Shown: positions 63,781 to 64,000 of the stretch, one piece after another
Numbering within the stretch: position 1 is the stretch's first letter
How the letters are laid out: every line of letters begins with the position of its first letter
DNA from: Chryseobacterium aureum
GTDB taxonomy: Bacteria; Bacteroidota; Bacteroidia; Flavobacteriales; Weeksellaceae
Direction of reading: 5' to 3'
Length of the DNA stretch: 64,000 nt
Assembly (NCBI RefSeq): GCF_003971235.1
Contig: NZ_CP034661.1
Span: forward strand, 3,720,001 to 3,784,000
Position numbers and translations under genes: made by a program
The notes under the pieces: model-generated
Database searches by the model: none
What the model saw: only the letters and a program-made list of their open reading frames with translations
What the model was told of the DNA's origin: nothing

Positions 63781-63852
63781 TAGCCCGTAGGGGAATCGAA
63801 CCCCTCTTACCAGAATGAAAATCTGAGGTCCTAACCGATAGACGAACGGGCC
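63781..63852 (-). tRNA. tRNA-Glu (anticodon TTC)
   Basis: 72 nt on the minus strand. The acceptor arm starts GGCCCGT, the D-arm holds CTATCGGTTAGG, the anticodon loop is ATTTTCA with anticodon TTC, and the T-arm is GGGGTTCGATTCCCC. The 3' CCA is not encoded. Identical to the copy at 63916. Confidence 0.95.
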
Positions 63853-63915
63853 CTCTATCTTCCATTACCGAAGCAATGTGTTAGCTTTTGTTTTTATAAG
63901 TATCAACTCTTACTG

Positions 63916-63987
63916 TAGCCCGTAGGGGAATCGAACCCCTCTTACCAGAATGAAAATCTGAGGTCCTAACCGATAGACGAACGGGCC
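63916..63987 (-). tRNA. tRNA-Glu (anticodon TTC), second identical copy
   Basis: Same 72-nt sequence as the copy at 63781, separated by 63 bp with no terminator between, so both are probably cut from one transcript. Confidence 0.95.
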
Positions 63988-64000
63988 GGTTAGATTTATT

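Overview
The window looks like chromosome of a Flavobacteriia/Weeksellaceae bacterium, most like Chryseobacterium. The reasons are the TAnnTTTG-type minus-7 promoter boxes of Bacteroidota, two SusC/SusD pairs, type IX secretion (T9SS) C-terminal sorting domains, the rimP-nusA-infB order with a long low-complexity IF2 linker, and families typical of this group (GYDIA-type GHMP kinase, putative porin, LysM plus periplasmic-binding protein). I assign the genus by recognition; no search was run.

Layout. (1) 1-7712, minus strand: a surface-polysaccharide locus with ugd, rmlB and rmlA, then a separate unit with an ABC-2 exporter (Wzm/Wzt type), two cupin 3,4-ketoisomerases, a hexapeptide acyltransferase and a glycosyltransferase cut by the window edge. 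RmlA/RmlB make dTDP-4-keto-6-deoxyglucose, the substrate of the FdtA/QdtA-type cupins, so a dTDP-3-acylamino-3,6-dideoxyhexose is the likely product. (2) 7820-12771: rimP-nusA-infB with a near-ideal promoter and a terminator-like leader hairpin. (3) 12943-20746: a secreted unknown, a decayed stretch, and a susC split by an IS3-family element that also removed about 330 bp, followed by susD and a lipoprotein. (4) 20788-30511: housekeeping genes (putative porin, bshC, LysM protein, fabD, GHMP kinase, pckA, aroQ). (5) 30733-35443: a SAM-I riboswitch in front of a second susC/susD pair. (6) 35455-37482: a small AT-rich group of unknown genes. (7) 37584-48122: a divalent-metal efflux island: Cys-rich small protein, RND pump fused to its outer-membrane factor, adaptor, bestrophin, CDF, Fur-family regulator and P1B-ATPase. 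The RND and ATPase genes share a 15-bp palindrome at the same distance from the minus-7 box. (8) 48642-54480: a copper/redox island with two paralogous small Cys-rich proteins, a YHS lipoprotein, SCO, exported superoxide dismutase, an MbnP-like protein, an MbnH-like di-heme enzyme and a beta-barrel. (9) 54527-61540: a cobalamin riboswitch, a BtuB-like receptor and three surface or secreted partners. (10) 61591-63435: two paralogous T9SS-exported proteins. (11) 63752-63987: two identical tRNA-Glu genes.

The best candidates for something undescribed are the shared operator of the efflux genes, the MbnP/MbnH/barrel cluster, the three small Cys-rich secreted proteins that share a C-terminal Pro-Pro ending and all sit beside metal genes, and the SAM riboswitch in front of a SusCD importer.
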